From contig NZ_JAKCLJ010000005.1 in assembly GCF_021412565.1 (NCBI RefSeq), positions 62,001-126,000 of the forward strand: DNA of 64,000 nt. The letters are read 5' to 3'. The stretch comes from Shewanella sp. AS1 (GTDB lineage Bacteria; Pseudomonadota; Gammaproteobacteria; Enterobacterales; Shewanellaceae). How positions within the stretch are numbered: the first letter of the stretch is position 1; each line of letters starts with the position of its first letter. The position numbers and the translations under genes were made by a program. Of this stretch, positions 61,001 through 64,000 are shown piece after piece. A model generated the notes under the pieces. It worked only from the letters and a program-made list of their open reading frames with translations. It was not told the origin of the DNA and did no database searches.

Positions 61001-63057
61001 ATATCATGGTGGGTTATGACGAGAATGGTAACGGCACATTTGTCCCCGAAGGCACTGAGGACACTAACCTGATCGCCGATGAGTATCAAGGCGAGCTGAT
61101 TTGTCTATCAACCAGTCCGGCTGAGGATAACTACTGTAGTCTCGAGAGCCCAATGCCCGGTACTTACTGGATCGCCACCGCCAATGCTAACGGCCCTAGC
61201 AAGGTGAGTGTTGACACAGGTTATGCCATTATCATGGAAGATGACGATCGCGGTCTTCTGAGTATTTCGGGCCCAGCCTCTCACGATGGTAACGGTGACT
61301 ATATTCTCGATCTGAACTGGAATATTCCAGGCACTCAGGCAGGTGATGTTTACTATGGTGGTTTTGACATGGGTAACATGCCAGGCGCTGAGGGTACCTT
61401 GGGCTTTACCGCATTGGATATTCGTCGTGGTGATGATGCGGTGCAGTGGACTGTAAGTCAGGATACCGCCCGTAGCATGGATGTTCTGGATATTAAGCTG
61501 AGCGTTGCACCTAACATGGAGTCTCAGGATCGCAACTATAAGTTCGAGCTTAAACTGCCAGAAGGGATGCGATTAGCGCCAGCCACCTTACAGACCAACA
61601 ATGAAGCTATCGCTCAGGCCATAGTTGCTGACGAGACAGGCTTTACCTTATCTGGCCTACAGTTATCGACCCGTGATGTTAAGCGTGACTATAAGGTGAC
61701 GACTAACCTGACCAGCGAGATGTGTCATACACCGCTGATCGATGAGTACTCAACCGGTGGTTATATCGATCTGTTTGGCGAGTTTAGAATTCAGCCTCAG
61801 GCAGACTGGTTAGTAGGTGACTACAATACCAACGTCGATGTACCTATGGAGTGGTTGTTCTACAAAGATGGCGCCCGTTTTGAGCTATATAATCAGGAAA
61901 ACGCCGGTTATCTGCGTATGCATACTGTTGGTGTGATGCAGCTTAATACTGCCTGGTGGTATATGAAGCAGCATCGTGGCCCTGGATTCCTGATGGAAGC
62001 GCTTGCGCCATTCTGGCGTGGTGATTTCGAGATGAAATACCGCCATCACTGGGAAGAGCCATGGGGACTAACCATAGCGTCACAATACGCTGAAGAGCGT
62101 CCTGATCTTGGCGACCTGCTGTTCCTCGAGTTCGATAACGTGACAGACATAACCACAGGTGAAGAGTTCGACTTCGAGACTATCCTGCGCAGTGGTATAG
62201 ACGATCATGAAGGAATGCATGAAATGATCTTTGCCTACAAAAACCTAGGCGCAGATTTAGCCAGAGGGGTTGTGATGATCGAAGGATTCGACGCACCTTG
62301 GTCAAACTCTGAAGGTCCTGTGGGTGGACAGCTGTTCAACGTGTTAGGTTTTGACAATCTCGATGAAGTCTTGTCTGAAGATTTAGTGATCTGTTATGAC
62401 TATGTGGGTCCAGAGCAGAGCCGCATCGAAGTGAACGTCAAAGCTGTGGTCAAGCCTGAAGCCACAGGTTCAACTATGGAGCTCCTGCTCGATTATGATC
62501 TGGAAGGTAATGAGTCTATTAACCTGAGCCATGCTGTTAGCGTCAATGGCAACATTAAGTTGGCGGCTATTGCCGATCAAGAGGTCGATGAAAACACGGC
62601 ACTGGAAGGACTGAGCGTAATCTACATCGACGCCAATAAGGTTCCTAATACAGTGGAAGTGACGGGTGAGCATATCACCGCCGAGATCAATGGCAATAAT
62701 TTTACCCTGATCCCTGAGGAGAATTTCCACGGCGAAACCATAGTGACTGTGACAGTGCGCGACAACGAGTACAGCAGTGATGCCGCCAGTACCAGCTTTA
62801 AGCTGACGGTTATCTCTGATGGCGTTGAACCTCCAGCACCGGCTCCTGAGCCAGAGGTTGAGCCGACTCCTGAACCTGAACCTGAGGCTGAAGCAGAGCC
62901 TGAAGCAGAGCCTGAAGCAGAGGCGACTCCTGAGCCCGTGCTTGAGCCAGAGGAAGATGACTCAGACAGTTCAGGTGGTGCCTTAGGTTTTGGTTTACTT
63001 ACACTATTGCCATTGGCCTTCCTGCGTCGCCGCGTGTTAAAGCCTGTGCGTCATTAA
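58009..63057 (+). CDS. Giant S8 subtilisin-like protease with GlyGly-CTERM tail, paralogue 2
   Basis: 1,682 residues, collinear with the preceding protease over nearly its whole length. Catalytic Asp247, His327 and Ser684 are intact, with the same propeptide, PA insert and cadherin-like module. It differs mainly in the linker before the sorting tail: here it is Pro/Glu/Ala-rich (PEPEVEPTPEPEPEAEAEPE-type) instead of Glu/Ser/Val-rich with VGQEDE repeats. It ends in the same SSGGALGFGLLTLLPLAFLR and basic tail (GlyGly-CTERM). AGAAGGAA precedes the ATG. A tandem duplication followed by divergence is the simplest history; different substrate or timing is inference. Confidence 0.92.
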   Translation: MNTLHIFKHSAIASLTALYIGGVCSVASASPGMEKVPGSSFYTPTFTAADIQLVNDARKQELKGDIFLGQPGQVNRVMKARTPEEIFQPRANASGVQTYIVQLDAEPLATYAGDIPGYSATKAPKNRSVIAKGRVSVNTVSAQSYKSYLLAKQDKFIANVRQAGATLKVGKQFTVASNAMVVEMTQDDAIKMSHQRGVKRISPSRVFKLRTDRGPEFIGADKVWQGTASASNSLAAKGEGMVVGIIDTGVNTDHIAFADDEEYANANPFNAGNFRGDCVESPELCNNKLIGVYSYPEITGVYDADEFQTSYRREMIRPANGEDYNGHGSHTASTAAGNLIKDTPLQTFDGQATSDGVNVPFNFPQTSGVAPRAHIISYQVCWPGVQGDPYAGCPETAILSAFEDAIADGVDAINFSIGGAEDLPWGDPMELAFLAAREAGISVAAAAGNNGDYWTADHSSPWVTTVGASSHDRVLEAGKKTLGEFEGVATPYSQTIDGMGFSGGINGQVVLAENYADPDLTDTYPAAKCNAPFPADTFTSDQIVICERGDIARVDKAKNVAAGGAGGIILQNVDWRADDLAADNFVIPGIHVSSSNRYSLKNWVNSNGAAARATISEFTNDYRFDPELANNLAYFSSMGPSKTNNTLVPDLTAPGVDIYAANADDQPFTAMPAASDWTFMSGTSMAAPHVTGAMALLTQLHPDWTPAEIQSALMLTAGQVMLNTGYSEFPLIEPYYNFMAGAGAINVARAADTGLIMDETIDNYRNADPTNGGLVNWLNLPSMVEMNCEGSCSWMRTVKATRDGSWTVEGVGKEEGFEVSVSPAQFSLKAGESQSIIITAINPSMIETPTVPVDDNGVWTSVENKDVFFNGQVNLKEVNGNAPDVHMPIVVAAKADQLPVSHRFEITRDQGTETLQVNTDAYSQLTPRFYGPIKPEVFNSTLETVSPFLNLANIQMGWDVRAITIPEGTKRLVVAVQQVESLSTEENLIPRYTKPHPYIMVGYDENGNGTFVPEGTEDTNLIADEYQGELICLSTSPAEDNYCSLESPMPGTYWIATANANGPSKVSVDTGYAIIMEDDDRGLLSISGPASHDGNGDYILDLNWNIPGTQAGDVYYGGFDMGNMPGAEGTLGFTALDIRRGDDAVQWTVSQDTARSMDVLDIKLSVAPNMESQDRNYKFELKLPEGMRLAPATLQTNNEAIAQAIVADETGFTLSGLQLSTRDVKRDYKVTTNLTSEMCHTPLIDEYSTGGYIDLFGEFRIQPQADWLVGDYNTNVDVPMEWLFYKDGARFELYNQENAGYLRMHTVGVMQLNTAWWYMKQHRGPGFLMEALAPFWRGDFEMKYRHHWEEPWGLTIASQYAEERPDLGDLLFLEFDNVTDITTGEEFDFETILRSGIDDHEGMHEMIFAYKNLGADLARGVVMIEGFDAPWSNSEGPVGGQLFNVLGFDNLDEVLSEDLVICYDYVGPEQSRIEVNVKAVVKPEATGSTMELLLDYDLEGNESINLSHAVSVNGNIKLAAIADQEVDENTALEGLSVIYIDANKVPNTVEVTGEHITAEINGNNFTLIPEENFHGETIVTVTVRDNEYSSDAASTSFKLTVISDGVEPPAPAPEPEVEPTPEPEPEAEAEPEAEPEAEATPEPVLEPEEDDSDSSGGALGFGLLTLLPLAFLRRRVLKPVRH

Positions 63058-63111
63058 TGGCGAAGAAGATATAGAAGATGATTAAGGCTGAAGCCTGAAA
63101 TGGTCGAATTT

Positions 63112-63140
63112 AAAAAGAGGAGCTTAGGCTCCTCTTTTTT
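63112..63140 (+). terminator. Terminator of protease paralogue 2
   Basis: AAAAAGAGGAGC-TTAG-GCTCCTCTTTTTT, 55 bp after the stop; same hairpin as after paralogue 1. Confidence 0.9.
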
Positions 63141-63188
63141 ATGGCTGTAAATTTATCAATATTTGCTCTATCTTTGGATCAGCTTTTT

Positions 63189-63330
63189 TCGGTCTGACGA
63201 CCGAGAAACTGGTGGGTTACATCCCCAGTGTTGAATTCGGTCTTGCGACCGAGAAAGTGGTGGGTTACATCCCCAGTGTTGAATTCGGTCTTACGACCGA
63301 GAAAGTCGTGGGTCTTCAACCCACACCCGA
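63189..63330. repeat. 48-bp tandem repeats, each with a TCGGTC-N4-GACCGA hairpin
   Basis: Units begin at 63190, 63238 and 63286 (two complete, the third diverging after about 26 bases). Each opens with the inverted repeat and continues with GTGGGTTACATCCCCAGTGT. The third unit is followed by GTGGGT/ACCCAC pairing and, at 63333-63361, by AAAAGGGGAA / TTCCCCTTTT. Confidence 0.9.
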
Positions 63331-63600
63331 CCAAAAGGGGAAAAGCGCTTGTTCCCCTTTTGGAAATCCCTCAGCGCCCCTAACGAAGTTGTTATTCCTG
63401 AGTGTCTTTTTGAAAATCCCTATCGCCTCATATTCGCCATCCATGGCTCACCTGAGGCTATTTCGGCATCCATGCCTCAATCACGGAATTTTCTGCAAGC
63501 CACTCAGGCAACTTCGATGGGGATTGGCACCCTCAGACTCTGTCGTGAAGATTTATTTGTGATGTTTCTAAGTGCTGACTAATCTCTAAAACGGCAAGAT
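63331..63600. other. Palindrome-rich intergenic segment
   Basis: Begins with a terminator-like hairpin (63333-63361) and includes the near-palindromes GCCATCCATGGC and GGCATCCATGCC about 20 bp apart. Open frames running through it carry no recognisable protein and reflect the repeats. Confidence 0.6.
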
Positions 63601-63635
63601 CAATTGTTGCACTTAAAAGGGAGTTTAGGTTTGCC

Positions 63636-64000
63636 ATGAAACTAATCATTCAAATCGCATTGGGTATTTTGCTTGCTGGGGTGGTTGTCGCTGTAGGGGA
63701 GTTGGTTGTTATCTCTTATGCAGCTTATCAAGCCGATCTTTATTTGAAACAGCAAAGTCAACTTGCTCAACAGAAACTACTTGCCCAACAAGAGGCAGAG
63801 AAACAACGCAAAATAGAAGCCTATAAGAAAAAATATCTCGCAGAGCAAAAAAGTATCCAGACGCGCCGAAAAGCTGCCGATGAATATTCGAAGCGCCAGC
63901 GGGCTTGGAAGAGTTATTATGTCACTCCTGAATCTTGCAAATCATTTAAAAATGAAAAACATATGGTGGAGTGCATAAACCACAAAGCAGAAGCCAAGCA
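63636..64000 (+). CDS. Membrane-anchored coiled-coil protein of unknown function, 3' partial
   Basis: Open frame from ATG 63636 to the right edge, 121 codons seen. One N-terminal helix (about 4-30, IQIALGILLAGVVVAVGELV), then a Gln/Lys/Ala-rich stretch (about 38-85) predicted to form a coiled coil, then WKSYYVTPESCKSF and a second Cys in MVECIN, which may form a disulfide in the periplasm or belong to a longer domain beyond the edge. GGGAG lies upstream but rather far from the ATG. Not recognised. Confidence 0.6.
   Translation, partial: MKLIIQIALGILLAGVVVAVGELVVISYAAYQADLYLKQQSQLAQQKLLAQQEAEKQRKIEAYKKKYLAEQKSIQTRRKAADEYSKRQRAWKSYYVTPESCKSFKNEKHMVECINHKAEAK

Noticed and set aside
63189..63330. 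Possible CRISPR array from the 48-bp repeats
   Set aside because: Units are contiguous with no unique spacers and no cas genes are present in the window.
63212..63562. 116-codon open frame across the 48-bp repeats
   Set aside because: Its repeats come from the DNA units (48 bp is a multiple of three), no ribosome-binding site or family similarity is seen, and the frame continues into palindromic intergenic DNA.

Overview
The window reads as chromosomal DNA of a marine Shewanella, by inference from content and order: a multifunctional acyl-CoA carboxylase beside a nap operon, a large hybrid kinase with an HD-GYP regulator, serA, katB, an S46 dipeptidyl-peptidase, many c-type cytochromes and GlyGly-CTERM proteases. 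No phage, insertion sequence, CRISPR array, rRNA or tRNA was recognised. The first gene is cut by the left edge and the last by the right edge.

Layout. 1-2.8 kb: C-terminal part of a carboxyltransferase / biotin carboxylase / biotinyl fusion. 2.9-6.7 kb: DUF5062-like gene and a minimal napDAB operon preceded by NarP-like and CRP-like sites. 6.7-11.1 kb: an AttEFGH-like export system (ATPase, FtsX-like permease, CrtC/AttH lipoprotein). 11.4-17.8 kb: a hybrid kinase with five PAS domains and its HD-GYP response regulator. 17.9-24.8 kb: ygfZ, serA, a YjdF-like membrane protein, a LuxR-type regulator, a YdiI/MenI thioesterase, a small membrane protein and catalase. 24.9-25.7 kb: an Mn2+ exporter under a yybP-ykoY riboswitch. 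26.1-33.1 kb: a TyrP-like permease, an S46 peptidase, a dienelactone-hydrolase-like protein, an NlpC/P60 lipoprotein, an RsuA-type pseudouridine synthase and a membrane protein. 33.4-38.8 kb: an NhaC-family transporter with MetJ boxes on its promoter (probable methionine transporter MetT), then a LysR regulator divergent from gabD-gabT. 38.9-41.6 kb: a second, Bacteroidota-like Lgt, a SIMPL protein, a small HTH-like protein and two unannotated small ORF/RNA candidates. 41.9-46.3 kb: a Fur-box-controlled iron module (PepSY reductase, two small membrane proteins, TonB receptor). 46.4-51.8 kb: a GGDEF remnant, nrfBCD without nrfA, a DUF2726 protein and two LysR regulators. 52.2-63.1 kb: two tandem paralogous giant S8 proteases with GlyGly-CTERM tails. 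63.2-64 kb: a 48-bp hairpin repeat array and the start of a membrane-anchored coiled-coil protein.

How the genes work together. napDAB and nrfBCD are two anaerobic respiratory modules, both incomplete in the usual sense: nap has no NapC or NapGH, and nrf has no nrfA here. Electron supply from a CymA-type quinol dehydrogenase elsewhere in the genome is the simplest inference for nap. The two S8 proteases, the S46 dipeptidyl-peptidase, the aromatic amino-acid and methionine transporters and gabDT fit a protein- and amino-acid-consuming lifestyle.

The least expected signals are regulatory or repetitive: a complete MetJ operator-promoter on an antiporter-family gene, a riboswitch whose 3' stem masks a ribosome-binding site, CTCG-rich heptamer arrays abutting the 3' ends of three minus-strand genes, a 14-bp repeat carrying start-stop codons between two ABC genes, and several small ORFs. 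Nothing here is demonstrably a wholly new system.
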